Positions 12,001 to 22,943 of a stretch of DNA of 64,000 nucleotides are shown one piece after another. Position 1 is the stretch's first letter, and each line of letters opens with the position of its first letter. The notes under the pieces were generated by a model that saw only the letters and a list, made by a program, of their open reading frames with translations, had not been told where the DNA came from and ran no database searches. Source of the DNA: Hippopus hippopus (Eukaryota > Mollusca > Bivalvia > Cardiida > Cardiidae). The translations under genes and the position numbers were made by a program. The DNA is taken from positions 4,158,132 through 4,222,131 of the forward strand of contig OX328103.1 in assembly GCA_946811185.2 (NCBI GenBank), in the 5' to 3' direction.

Positions 12001-15000
12001 TGCAAATGCTTTCTATATGGACAAGTCTTCAATTTTGTCATTTAGTATAGAGTTAACAATTGCTATGGATAAAAGATTGGTTACATCTTCATTTTCTTCA
12101 TTTTATAATGATTCAAAATTATATACAACAACTTACGTAATTTATGTAGGTCTATCTATAAACCTGATAATCTGTCTCTATAATTAACTTTTTCCATACT
12201 ATAGACAACACCAAAAGCTGTTGTGGACAGTGTAAATCAAGATCAGACTGCACAGAATAAGCACTCTGATCTCTGACCTGCACTGTCCAATGCTATATTC
12301 TAGGTTATGACCGAACTGTCTTTTGATCTTGCAGAGGAAATATATTTTTAGCCTTTGAGAAAATGCAATTCATCTATTCAGTAGTGAAAGAGTAAAGGGA
12401 AGGTAAACTGGTTATAATAATGAAGACATGAAGCCTTACCTTGTTTTCCAAACTGTCTGGATTAGCTTTAAATCTCATAGGGTCATTAGAATCTGCAAAT
12501 GAATTATTCAACACATGCGAAAATCACTTTACCATACAAAGATTAATTTGTGAATCACATCCATACACATATTTTGAAAAGCAGCATTTTCTACTTTTCC
12601 TGCATTGACATTTTGCCATCCACTTTAACAAATTCAACCATTTAGTCACTTTAACTCTTTCCTCACTGTCGATGACACCAGAAGCTTTTCTGGACAGAGT
12701 AGGTCAAGATCAGACTGCACAGAATGTGCAGTCTGATCTCTGATCTACACTCTCCACTATTTTGTTTTAGATTAAGGCCAAACTGTCTCTTCATCTTGTA
12801 GTGATATATTTATAGCCAATGAAAAAGTGTAAATTATTTACTTGGTAGTAAGAGTTAACAGTTTACCAAGCAACCCTGAGTTTAATGACCCCGAGGAAGA
12901 AAGCTTCTGAAAACATTGTTAGAAAAGGAGACAGTGCTAGTAACCAGCATTTTTCCACAACACCTTTTGTTCTTTCAAAAATGATTCCCATCTTTTGAAC
13001 AACAGTTGATTATGTCATTCGCAAATGCTTTCATATTGTACAAGTCTTAGAATTCTGTCATACCCTAGTGCAAGGTGTTGATACATGGTCGAACTACCCA
13101 AAACATGCAGTCTCATATTGATTCTACATCATCCAATATTTTTGTTTGGGTTGAATGAGTCGTGCATTACTTTGATGCCTCCATCATTTCTGTCATATCA
13201 CAATGACTGCTATTCATGTACGTCCTGGGTTTCGCCAGTACAAGACAAAGGCTCTGAAGTGTCTTGTGTAAGGACACTCCCATGAAAACACCCAATGCTT
13301 TCAGTGAGGCTCTAACCCTGGGTCTCAGGGTTACCAGTCCTAAACTTTACCACTGAGCGATGCAGGACCCTGAGTAAAATTTCATTTGTTATTTACATAC
13401 TAGACTTTTTTCAATACAGACAAGTCTAGAATTTTATCATCGAGTCAATGCACCTGTTATTACCTTTTCCACCTGTAGCTGCGAGTTGTATAACTTTATC
13501 AATCTGGTATTTCAGTTTCTGATCTATAGGACGCATCTTTTCCAGTACCTGAAACGAATTAACATACTTCATTTACATTAATCTTCTTTTTGATTGTTGG
13601 TTTTTATTAGTGGGTGCCAATGCTCAGTTGTAAGCCCTTTTTTGATATATATTTCAAGTTGCAAAAGGGACATGACTCTGTGAAAAATGTGTTGAGAGTT
13701 ACTTGCGCTTCTGAAAAGGGTTCCCCTTTTGACAGTGAAAAACAAGCCCAAGTTTAAAGTAATATCTTCAGTAATGACAAAAATATGAGAAATATAACAA
13801 TACCTCGATGATTTTCTTAACTTTTTACTACACAACAAAATTTTAGACAGGTCTAAGTTGAAAGCATTTGCAGATGACAAACTAAGTTACAGAAATTAAG
13901 AAATTTTTTTTGGAAATGGTCAAAAAATATTGTGGGAAAAGGAGAAAATGCTGGTTTCCAGCATTTTCTCTTTTTCCTAAAATGTTTTCAAAAGTACTTT
14001 TCCTTGACAGTCATATTGGAAAACCAAAAAAGCTTACAAAAATCTAATTACACATATGCATGCTAGCTGATTGATTGAATGGTGTTTTACACTGCTTCAA
14101 TATTATTTCAGTCAATCTAATTAAACATATGCATGCTAGCTGATTGATTGAATGGTGTTTTACACTGCTTCAATATTATTTCAGTCATATCATAGCAATG
14201 GCTCACATATTCATGTATGTCCTGGGTTTCACCAGTAATAGGCTAAGACTCTGAAGTGTATTGCCAAAGGGACTCTTATGAAAAACCAAGTGCTTCCGGT
14301 GAGGCTCAAACCCAGGGCCTCTTGGTCATGAGTCCTACACTTTACCACTGAGCCACATGTATCTTACAGCAATTTGAAAGAGAAAAATTGTTTGGAAAGC
14401 GCACTACAGCTATACCTTTGTATCTGAATTTGTTGGCATTAAGATATTGTGAGAAAAAAGTGAATTGCAGCACTTCTGTTTGGTAATGCATGTACAAACA
14501 ATAAGAAATGCTGCTGTACTAAAAACTTTTCTTTGTAAGCCATCACCCTTTTAACCCTTTACCAAACAACAAAATTTAGACTTGTCCAATTTGAAAGTAT
14601 TTGCAGACAACAAATAAAATGCTGCTCAAATAGTGAAATATGTCTTTGGAAATGCAGAAAACATTGTGGGAAAAGGAGAAAACGCTGGTTACCAGCATTT
14701 TCTCCTTCTCCCACACTGCTTTTAAAAGCCATGTTCTTCAGGGTTGTTAAAACTTGGAATTGTGTGGTAAAGGGAAATTATAAATTCTTATTTCATGCTT
14801 TTCTGTAGTTTATAGAGAAATAACGGTGGAATATTGTTCGATATTTCATGGTTATGACCAGTCAAAAATACCGACTTTATTTTGTAACTCTTCAATTAAA
14901 GGTGGATACAGTAGTTACTGCGCACTAGGTGCCTAGGTAAACAGTGCATGCTATTCAACCAGATGGAAATATGATGTGATTTACCCTACATTTCTTGTGC

Positions 15001-17431
15001 TTTACTAAATACTGTAATGAGAAGTGGGTACACATCAGTGAATTACCAAAAACACCTGTACTGGATTTTGATGTAAGTCCTCCCAAAAAAAGGGGTTAGA
15101 AGCATGAAATAAATAGAATATTTGTTTTTTTTGGTGAAAGATCAAATTTGTCTCATTGAGTGAACATCATCGGCAATATTTTCACGCGTGGCACAGCACT
15201 CTTGAAAATATTACAAATGATATTCACTTGATGATATAAATTTTGATCTTTCACCAAAAAAAACAAACATCCTCTATATACTTGTTTACTAGCAACTTAC
15301 AGTCCTGACTTCAACAAGTCTGTGAATGGCAGGATCATCCTTTATAGATTCACCTCCACATTTCTTCAGCATCACAAAGGTCAGATTGATCAGGTAAGTC
15401 AGTAACATCTGATACTTCACTTCCAGGAAACTGATACCCTAGAAAACAATAGCACATTAAGGTTGGATAGGTATACTGATATTGATATGAAATGTTTAAC
15501 ATTTAGAGGGCTCACCTTACTAAGTCTAGTCCAGGTAGAGCATTTGGTGGCGTAACATTCAGGCTTTCACTATCAACTTGAAAGTTTCATTTAATTTATC
15601 AAGCAGGTTCAGGGTTAATGTTGAACACTAAGATAAACTTGAACTTTCATACATAGTTACCATTTGGCAAACCTTGGGTGATCCGCTGATCAAGTCCCTC
15701 ATCTACATCACGTAGCTTGATATGCACCTACACAGAACATTTTTTTTTCCAGAAGTACACCGCTTCACCATTCTTAAAATTGTAACACTCCACTTAGAAG
15801 GCAAACACTAGTCACAATTTTCCCTGGGTATCTTTCTCAAGACATTTTTGATGACAAACAGTTTGTACATTTATTTTTAACTTGGTCTTTTCAGTGCTAG
15901 CTCTGGCCCAAGTAAAATAATGCCCAACAACTTTTTCTTGAAAAAAAATAATAGACAAAGTTAGCGCATGAAGTTGGTTAAATGAAAAAAAAATGATGCA
16001 CATGCAGCATTGTACAAACTTTATTTTTTTAACTCATAGTTTCAAACTTTCATTCACATAATAAATCCATACTGTAGAAAATATTGTGGGAAAAGGAGAA
16101 TTTGCTCTATACAATAGACAATGGGATAGATAATGGGATAGTGCTCCTTTTCCCACAATATTTGCATAAAAAGCATAAAGACTTTAAGTCCTAGTTTCTT
16201 TTGATGAATGGTAACTCCTCTACCAAACAACAAAATTTTATTTTAATCTTACATTGTAGAAAATATTGTGGGAAAAGGAAAATTTGTTCTACACTATTTC
16301 CTTGGATAGTGCTCCTTTTCCCACAATATTTGCATAAATTATAAATACTTTTATGTCCTAGTTTCTTTTAATGAATGGTTACTTCTTTACCAGACAACAT
16401 TTTTTACCATTTTTGTAATAAATTATGTGCTCAAGCAAATGGGGAAAAAATTTCTTTTACATGATGATTTACCTCCCTTTATCATCTGTTGACCTTAATT
16501 ATTTTCAAATAAGGTCAATGAAGTATTGTGGTAGGTAAGTCACGCTGTATGTCGAAAACAACTGACAAAGGTCTCGTAGATCTACTCGATAGTACCTAAA
16601 CAGTGAAGTAGACGGAGGTTACAAAACTTAGAATCATTATTTTCTTTATGTTCGCCGACATTTTAAAAACACCGGTCTACGTGAGCAAGGTAAACGATAT
16701 CTTGTTGGTTTCATCAACTCATCATTGCCGTTTTTGGCGGTACGAAATCCAGTAACTGCGTCGATTAAAATGGTCAATCAAAATTTAAAGTGAAGTAAAC
16801 AATAATTGCCAACTGTTCTCAAATTAGCGGCTTAGAATAACAACCGGTAACATGACACGCATTGTGGAACAGGTCATAGTTTTCCCCATTGTGCCCTGTC
16901 GATTACCTAAGGTTGTGTCTGCCGAGGTGTGAAACGAGATTACCTCACATTTCCGGTGCAAATTAACGCGTGATCCAGGCAAGTAAAGGAAATATTACCC
17001 AACTTTTTTGGGAATAAATTAATCAACAATTTTTATCGACAAATGGAAGAACTGATCGACAATTGAATTAATTAATCGACAATTGTCGATAATTTCGATT
17101 GGCAGCGCGAGCACTGTCTTTTTCTAACTTGGTCTATCAATTACGTCGACATTTTTCAGTGATAAGTTGCTAGTTGATTTACCAGGCACCGCCATGTTTA
17201 AGATCATAAGACTGACAGTATTTCAAAATGGAAATCTCCCCTTGATATGGACGAGGTTAGATGTAGGTACAGACTCGGCCGAATTCTGACGAGTGCCATA
17301 GTTACCTTGCTGGTACTAAAGTGTCCATCTTCTGCTTTCTTACACAGTTCATTTACATGGTTCACTATATCAGTACAGCTTCCTTGGATGTCCTTTAATA
17401 AAACAATTGATTTTTCTTGGTCCCCTTCCAT
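8613..17431 (-). CDS. NGDN: Neuroguidin (EIF4E-binding, Sas10/Utp3/C1D family)
   Basis: The six exons join as complement(8613..9031, 10948..11059, 12440..12492, 13464..13548, 15301..15438, 17306..17431), 933 nt, 310 aa; human NGDN is about 315 aa. Every junction is GT-AG and the frame is kept (phases 0, 0, 1, 0, 1). Seen: the Sas10/C1D-type helical region at about residues 8-115, including SFLEVKYQMLLTYLINLTFVML and EKMRPIDQKLKYQIDK; an acidic linker (135-157); a PPKLAAAHF segment; an RALSS...YDEGPEEIR block; and a Lys-rich tail (about 285-310) that looks nucleolar. Known for the family: nucleolar small-subunit (SSU) processome factor acting in 18S rRNA maturation; in vertebrates also bound to CPEB and eIF4E for neuronal translation control. 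The ATG at 17431 is preceded by an acceptor-like TTTATAG, so a 5' UTR exon, or a short extra coding exon, may exist upstream. Confidence 0.93.
9123..9318 (-). mobile_element. Family A MITE, inverted, in NGDN intron 5
   Basis: TTAACCCATTACCACAC start; the palindrome is partly eroded. Confidence 0.65.
9743..9992 (+). mobile_element. Family B MITE with AAAT duplication
   Basis: GAGCCATGCTC / GAGCATGGTTC ends with flanking AAAT on both sides (9739-9742 has TAAAT; 9993-9996 AAAT). The internal hairpin TGTCAGCCTGTGC is present. Confidence 0.75.
10026..10287 (+). mobile_element. Family B MITE with ATAT duplication
   Basis: GAGCCATGCTCTGGCAAAAG at the left and CACAGAGCATGGCTC at the right, flanked by ATAT on both sides. 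The GC hairpin centre is at about 10200-10240. Confidence 0.82.
10478..10699 (+). mobile_element. Family A MITE, diverged
   Basis: The palindrome core ACATTGTGGGAAAAGG is kept; both termini are weak. Confidence 0.6.
10710..10922 (-). mobile_element. Family A MITE, inverted
   Basis: TTAACCCTTTACCACACAAT start; degraded palindrome; its end lies about 25 bp from the NGDN exon 5 donor. Confidence 0.65.
10948..11059 (-). CDS. NGDN: NGDN exon 5
   Basis: Encodes residues 135-171: the acidic stretch LEDEDSGSGDNSEDDD and then KLYKPPKLAAAHF. Donor GT at 10947-10946, acceptor CAG at 11060-11062. It ends in phase 1. Confidence 0.9.
11296..12057 (-). mobile_element. Family A MITE, inverted, split by a family D insertion
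   Basis: The left part (about 11296-11402) ends in the palindrome arm CTAGCATTT. The right part (about 11928-12057) resumes TTTCTCCTTTCCACA and ends AGAGTTAA. The intervening 525 bp is family D. Confidence 0.7.
11403..11927 (+). mobile_element. Family D hairpin element, copy 1
   Basis: Opens TTAGTTGTATGGTCAGG and has a long hairpin (GGCAGGGGACTTGGAAAC and its complement within 11415-11545). A TTATTATACTGCAAAG motif follows, and the inverted TTTGCAGTATAATAA closes the element. The second copy is at 47182. Confidence 0.75.
12184..12398. mobile_element. Family G TTAA-ended palindromic element
   Basis: Starts TTAACTTTTTCCATAC. Core GGACAGTGTAAATCAAGATC then CAGACTGCACAGAATAAGCA. The right end is degenerate (GAAAGAGTAAAGG). 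Confidence 0.6.
12440..12492 (-). CDS. NGDN: NGDN exon 4
   Basis: A 53-nt exon encoding residues 117-134, DSNDPMRFKANPDSLENK, matching the NDPLRFKPHP-like segment of vertebrate neuroguidin. Donor GTAAGG, acceptor TTTGCAG. Confidence 0.9.
12651..12858. mobile_element. Family G TTAA-ended palindromic element, best copy
   Basis: TTAACTCTTTCCTCACTG at the left and GTAGTAAGAGTTAA at the right. The palindrome has arms AGATCAGACTGCACA / TGTGCAGTCTGATCT near 12700-12745. Its right TTAA (12855) is also the left TTAA of a family A copy. Confidence 0.75.
12855..13062 (-). mobile_element. Family A MITE, inverted
   Basis: Starts TTAACAGTTTACCAAGC at the shared TTAA; the palindrome is partly lost. Confidence 0.65.
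13190..13375 (-). repeat. SINE-1, tRNA-derived
   Basis: On the minus strand the head reads GCTCAGTGGTAAAG (A box) and GGGTTAGAGCC (B box), then a body shared with copies at 14187 and 36910. Confidence 0.65.
13464..13548 (-). CDS. NGDN: NGDN exon 3
   Basis: Encodes VLEKMRPIDQKLKYQIDK and LAATGGK, the most conserved block of the Sas10/C1D-type domain. Donor GTAATA, acceptor TTTCAG. Ends in phase 1. Confidence 0.93.
13607..13812 (+). repeat. Family H repeat fragment
   Basis: GGGTGCCAATGCTCAG through AGTAATGACA...CAATACCTCGATGATTTTC matches the longer copies at 49843 and 51944. Confidence 0.5.
13815..14013 (+). mobile_element. Family A MITE
   Basis: TTAACTTTTTACTACAC start; palindrome centre GGTTTCC instead of GGTTACC; right terminus missing. 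Confidence 0.7.
14041..14186 (+). repeat. 73-bp tandem duplication
   Basis: Units 14041-14113 and 14114-14186 are almost identical, each starting AATCTAATTA and ending CAATATTATTTCAGTC. It lies at the tail of a SINE-1 copy. Confidence 0.85.
14187..14360 (-). repeat. SINE-1, tRNA-derived
   Basis: Minus strand: GGCTCAGTGGTAAAGTGTAG and CTGGGTTTGAGCCTC give A- and B-box-like motifs at the head. Confidence 0.65.
14551..14779 (+). mobile_element. Family A MITE
   Basis: TTAACCCTTTACCAAACAAC start, full palindrome, end GGTAAAGGGAAA. Confidence 0.82.
14791..15272 (+). mobile_element. Family E element, copy 1
   Basis: The left half starts TTTCATGCTTTTCTGTAG. The right ~150 bp is a hairpin between GGTGAAAGATCAAA (about 15134) and TTTGATCTTTCACC (about 15243). 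Also present at 37897 and 63328. Confidence 0.75.
15301..15438 (-). CDS. NGDN: NGDN exon 2
   Basis: Encodes residues 43-88, from GISFLEVKYQ to AIHRLVEVRT. It aligns by eye with the GLSFLEVKDQ...LVEIRT region of vertebrate neuroguidin. Phase 0 at both ends. Confidence 0.94.
15640..15905 (+). repeat. Dispersed repeat shared with 39785-39899 plus 41690-41822
   Basis: Blocks such as TGATCAAGTCCCTC, TGCACCTACAC, ACCGCTTCACC, AAAATTGTAA and ACAAACAGTTTGTACATT recur in the same order around the family F element at 39900. Confidence 0.5.
16060..16395 (+). repeat. Family A-like pair with a replaced hairpin loop
   Basis: Two successive units (about 16060-16215 and 16216-16395) each carry AATATTGTGGGAAAAGG ... 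CTCCTTTTCCCACAATATT. The GAAAATGCTGG core is replaced by unrelated sequence. Confidence 0.55.
17306..17431 (-). CDS. NGDN: NGDN exon 1 (first coding)
   Basis: Encodes residues 1-42, MEGDQEKSIVLLKDIQGSC to EDGHFSTSK, phase 0 at the donor GTAACT. The TEK/GLSF-type boundary to exon 2 is conserved with vertebrates. An acceptor-like TTTATAG sits 6 nt upstream of the ATG. Confidence 0.88.
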
Positions 17432-20352
17432 CCTATTCTATAAATAAAAATATCATAAAGATAAAAAACACTAAATTGATAAATGAAGACATTCTATGAC
17501 TGTAAACTCATGGTTTCCATTTAGCTCATTAAAGTATCTATGTAAAGCATGAAAATTTATTCAAACTTCAAATACCAAAGCTTACTTTATCCTTGGGACA
17601 AAATTGAGTAAAAAAGAAATTAATTCTAACTCCTCAGTAACAAATATAACAAAAATTACAAAGTTTTTAACTCCTATTGTACAAACTGACTATTAGAATT
17701 CCATATTGTCAACATATATATTCTCTTGACCTGCGTGTGTATCATGTTGTAACAGAGACTATGTAACTGTAGTTCTATTCCATTAGCTACCTGGGAAAAA
17801 TAGGGTGATTCCTAACATGCTGATTGCAGGAACTAATTGTTACTTAGCATTGCTGCAGCTGAAGATGGCTTCCAGAAATTTCTTGTTAAAAGCAGATTTG
17901 TATTTAAATGAGCTTGAGATATTTACTAGCAGCTGATGCTTTACTCCGGCAAAAATGGGACACAGTTGGAACTCAATGAGGCAATGTTCAATCTAGCTTT
18001 GCTTGTATGGGGGCCCATTGGGTCCATGGACATTGAAATTGGGTGCCAATTTCAAAAACTTGGGGCCACACATAAAAAAATCATATTTCATTATTGAAAT
18101 GTTAACCATTATATTTAACATGTGTTGCCTTTTTATTTATCAAGTGTAATCTCAATCATGTATCTATGAATACTATGCTAATAAAACTGCAACACTGCAC
18201 AAATTATCATTTTTATTGAAGCAAACTGGTTTCCGCCATTAATTTGATTAAGAGAAATGACGAAATATGTCGGTCAACAGTAGATTTTCAAAAATTCCAA
18301 TATTCCGTCATTGAGGGATTTAATTTTCGTGTCGATCATTCAAACTACGCTTTAATTTTCTCATCATAAACTAACCAACTATTGAACCGATCATCCGAGG
18401 GCCATTTTGGGTGGACTTTGCATTTCTGTTGGGTTTGTTATCGTCGCTTGAACTTTGGGTAGGTACTGGCCTAATTGTGTTATGTACAAACCGTGGATGC
18501 CAACAGCTTAGGAAAACACTGTGGAAGCAACTGCTAGATTCACAACAAAAAATGACATAATACCAAAAAAGGAATAACTCGATCTTATAAATATTGTAAA
18601 ATGGCCATAACGATTCAAGTAGCCCTTTTTCTTCTCATAAAAAAATTCACAATGTTTTCCTTATAAGTTGTGTCCGGAAATTGGTTTATCCGGAAAAAGT
18701 ACTACTCACAGGCTGTGTCTATCACGGCTTTGTCCGGAATTTCTCAGATAGACATGAAATCAAAAATTGCCCAAGAATTCAGCAAATGATTAACTTTTTC
18801 AAACCCACATTAAAAAGGTATTTTCTTCCTGAAATAAAAACACATTGCTCCCGGATATTTAAAAACGGAACCATGAGTTTCTTACGGAACGGTACCTCAT
18901 TATAATTGAAATATCATGAAAATTACTCTGATAACTGTTACTACTTTACAATCTTTTCATCATATGAGATTTGTAATAAATTTAAAAAAATTGAAAAATG
19001 AAAACGACAAAACACAAAAGTGATACAAGGATGGTAAAAATCTGAAATATTCTATATCAAATTGAAAGTATATCCCCGTCCCCAACAAACCCCCCCCACA
19101 ACAACAACAACTCCTTTTGGGGAGAAAGTGTTATGTTTTATTCTCATCTTTACGTTTTGTTATTCAATAATGACATAATCTTTGAGAATTTCTGGTTAAA
19201 ATTTAATTAGAAATATCATGTGCAGTTTTTTTGTAACTTTTTGCACAAACAAGAATTAATTTAAATGTTTGTGATTGTACAATTACTACTCCCCGATTTG
19301 GTACAGAGGCTGACAGCCAAATGATCTAAAAAAGAAAAATATCGGTAAAACAGCACATTTTGATTATGTAACCAGTCCAAGAAGGCGAACAAAGAATATG
19401 TATGGCAACATGATAAAAACTTGCTTCTCACTGCAATGTGACTTATTTCACAATCTTTAAATTTATTTCTTATTCGATCCAAATATTCTACACTACTGAC
19501 AGTACAGTAGATCTAGTGCTATTAAATGGTAGAAAACACCATGGAAAAGGGAGAAAATTGCTGGTTATCTTCATCTTCTCTTTTTCCCACAGTATTTTGA
19601 AATGTTTTATACAACAGATTTCTAAGTTTTATAAACCTTGAGGGAGAAAATGATTATCAATGATTCAAATTATCAATGTACTGTATTGATATATAATATA
19701 GCCACGACACGTAGGTTCACGGTACATGTTGCTTCGAGGTAATCAGTATTTTTCCGTCATAACAAAAATCGGCGCCCTATAGCGACATGTCTGGTCTCTA
19801 TTTTGACTCGAACATTTCTTTACCTCAGCCAACTTCAAATTCCAAAATAAAAGTTTAGAATGGAAGAAAAATACACCAGAAGTGAAGACAATGTCATCGG
19901 CACCTACATGCTTAACACCATTTATCCCATGCTCTAAAATCCTTCATTACACATAGTTTTACTTAAAAACATGCATGATGACGTATTTAGATCATCTGCT
20001 AGGTCATGTGGCAATATTTTCAAATCATGTGACTGCAAATTGGCACCTAATATATCGAGTTTTATTGATTTTTTAACAAAAACCATCGAAGTCACATGAA
20101 TCAATTTCAGAATGGCACCGGGACAGTCGTGAAGGTCAAGGTTGATTTTCTTTCAAATGTTTGGATGAAACTGCATGATATTTTCTATGACGCTAAGTAA
20201 AAGATGAAATTAGAAAATTATTTGGTGATTTATTCTATACTGTGTAAAAATTTGGATTTTTTTCTTGATTGGACTGTAACTACCGTGAACCAACAAACCG
20301 CAAGGCTATAACTATCTATATTTTATTGTAGGACTGTATATGTTAATGTTGG
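17432..20352. promoter_or_regulatory. Divergent NGDN / ankyrin-gene intergenic region
   Basis: The 2.9 kb between the two start codons holds no recognisable coding exon and only one small family A remnant (about 19510-19595), in contrast to the dense repeats elsewhere. It must hold the promoters and any 5' UTR exons of both genes. I could not identify core promoter motifs with confidence. Confidence 0.5.
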
Positions 20353-20469
20353 ATGATGGCAGATGAAAAACAAAGAAAAGATGGTGTTTTATATTTACTT
20401 GAACATCTTGACAAGAGTGGACTTCTGTCATTGATTCATGAAATTGGTGGGAGAGAAAGTCCATTTAAG
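20353..20469 (+). CDS. Ankyrin-CaaX gene exon 1
   Basis: Residues 1-39, MMADEKQRKD to RESPFK. Two consecutive ATGs (20353 and 20356); the second has the better context (ATGATGG). Donor GTAAAC. Confidence 0.85.
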
Positions 20470-22887
20470 GTAAACTCCTCAAAGCTGATGGTTTTCAATC
20501 ATGAGATGTTTTTTCATCATTTACTGTGTGTCTTGCACAGTATTTCACTATTATAGTCCATGCACATAATTGCATGTCTGGAGATTTAGGACCTAACAGA
20601 TGAGCCATGCTCTGTGAAAAGGGGGTTTAATGCATTAGCAAAAAGTATCAACCCAGGTCAGCCTGCGCAATACGCGCAGGCTGACCTGGGCTGAAACTTT
20701 TTGCTACTGGTCAATTTTGTGTATGACAGGACCATTCTACCTCATGATTAGTCATTTGATAGACATAATGGGTTTTATGGATCCATAATTGTATGATGAC
20801 TTGCTTGACACGATGCATTACCGAGATGCATTACCGAGATGCATTACCAAGATGCATTAACACCCCCTTTTTCCAGGGTGTGGCTCAAATATTGAATGAT
20901 TTTGACCTTTGACTTTAACATTATTTTTGTTATATCTTGGCAATAGCTGACATATTGATGTGTGTCCTTGGTTTCAAAAGTACTTCGATGGAGTGACATA
21001 TTATGTGTACCAGGGATTCACTAGTAGTAGAGTGGGGCTCTGAATTGTCATGCCAAAGGCTAATACTTTAAAAGACAAAAAAAAAAAATTAGACTCAGCC
21101 AAGTTCAAAGCATTTGCCGACAACAAAGTTTCTCTGGCTCAACTGACGGGATTTGAAAGGATGGAAAACATGATGGAAAATGGGGAAAAGCCAATTTCCA
21201 ACATTTTTCCTTTTACCTGAATGTTTTCCAAAACCTACTCTGTCAGATTCATTAACCTTTTACCTCACAATCCCTAGTTTTAAAAACCTCAGGGAAAAGG
21301 ACTGTTGAAAACATTGTTGGAAAAAGAGAAAATGCTGGTTACCTTTTCCCACAACGTTCTTTACCCACTCAAAGAAAAATGTCAGAGTTTGTGCAATATT
21401 TATTTCATCTTTTGTAAATGCTTCCAATTTAGACCATTTTGCCATTTGGTAAAGAGTCAAAGGATGTGATTGTAACTATGGTTAAAAAAATGAATAGGAA
21501 ATCTATTTCAATTCAGTTTGAAAAGTAAAATTTCTCTATCATTCCACTTCTGTTTCCCACAGAATATTCCAGCTTACCACACTTTAGTTAGATATTTGGA
21601 TAGAGATCAGGTACAGCAGAAAGTGGTAACACAGCTTATCTATCTTTTAACTTTACATGGAGCAGACATCAACTTTCTGGATGAGGTAAATACTCTACCG
21701 TCTAGCTCTTGAATAAAAAAAATGATAAGGAAATGACTTTATTACATGAATCATTATTGCTAAACACAGAGCTAAGTTTGATTAATTAATCCATATTCGC
21801 ATATTGTTGTGCAGACTAAATTTAATGTTACGAACAAACTAAAGAAAGGACAAACATTTGATCGAGAGGAACATATTGCTTTCAACAGCATGAAAAACAT
21901 TGTACAAAGGGTAGCAGTTCCTTCTTCAACAATGCTTTCTGGAGCTGATAATTGTGGAGACATAGCAATAACTTTGGTATGGTTATAACCTAACTATTCA
22001 CCTGGCGACAAAATTTTTTGACTAGTCAGTATTGAAAAGGTTCACAGGCAACAAAAGTGACTCAAATCATAGAAATTGTTGCAGTAAAGGTAGATATATT
22101 GTGTGAAATGGAGAAAATGTAGGTAACGATAATGTTTTCAAAAGCCTCTTACCTTAGGATTATTAAAAATCATTTCAATTGTAAAGGATTAAATTCAGCT
22201 ATAGATTCATACTGTCCATGATTATGCATCAAAATGTTTGATTTTTTTTTTGTATTTTAAGAATGGTGATATTGCATTGCTAGTATACCTGAGAGAAGTG
22301 GAACCATTGTCTGATGGAATTCTGCAAGCATTTCTGAGATGCGGATCAGACATAACTTTGAAAAATAAGGTATGCATATGAAACAACCACTGACTTTCTG
22401 GGTCTCTCAGTTTCAAGATATGTATTTTGCTTCAATTTAAGTAGGAGACTTTTTAACCCATTACCACACAATTCCGAGTTGTTACAATCCTGGAAAATTA
22501 GATTCTTAAAAACATTGAGGGGAAACGATTAAATGCTGGTAACCAGCATTTTCTCCTTTTGCAACAATGATTTCGTACTTTTCAAAAATAAATCCAATCA
22601 CTTTAGCCACATATTATTTGTTGTCTGCAGATGCTTTCAATTTGGACCAGTCTAAAATATTGTCATGTGTGAAAGAGGTAATTTTTTACAACCTGAAACA
22701 AAGAACTTTTCAAAGGCCTTCAACTTTTGGCTCGCTAAAACTCAGAACTGTGTGGTAAAGGGTTAAGCTACATAGTGTTCTTACTTTTCAGGTTTTTTGA
22801 AGTTTTGACGTCATTTATGAGTCATATATGTGCATATAAAGTTATTTTTCCATATCCCACCTATTTTGCCTACTTTGGGGAGGGGGG

Positions 22888-22943
<56 letters not shown>

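Noticed and set aside
17193..17305. Separate short frame starting at the ATG in ACCGCCATGTTTAAG
   Set aside because: It runs into sequence shared with the repeat at 42655 and lacks coding support; it lies in NGDN intron 1.
17432..17500. An extra upstream coding exon of NGDN
   Set aside because: The acceptor-like TTTATAG allows it, but no upstream exon with a start codon and matching donor could be supported by eye.
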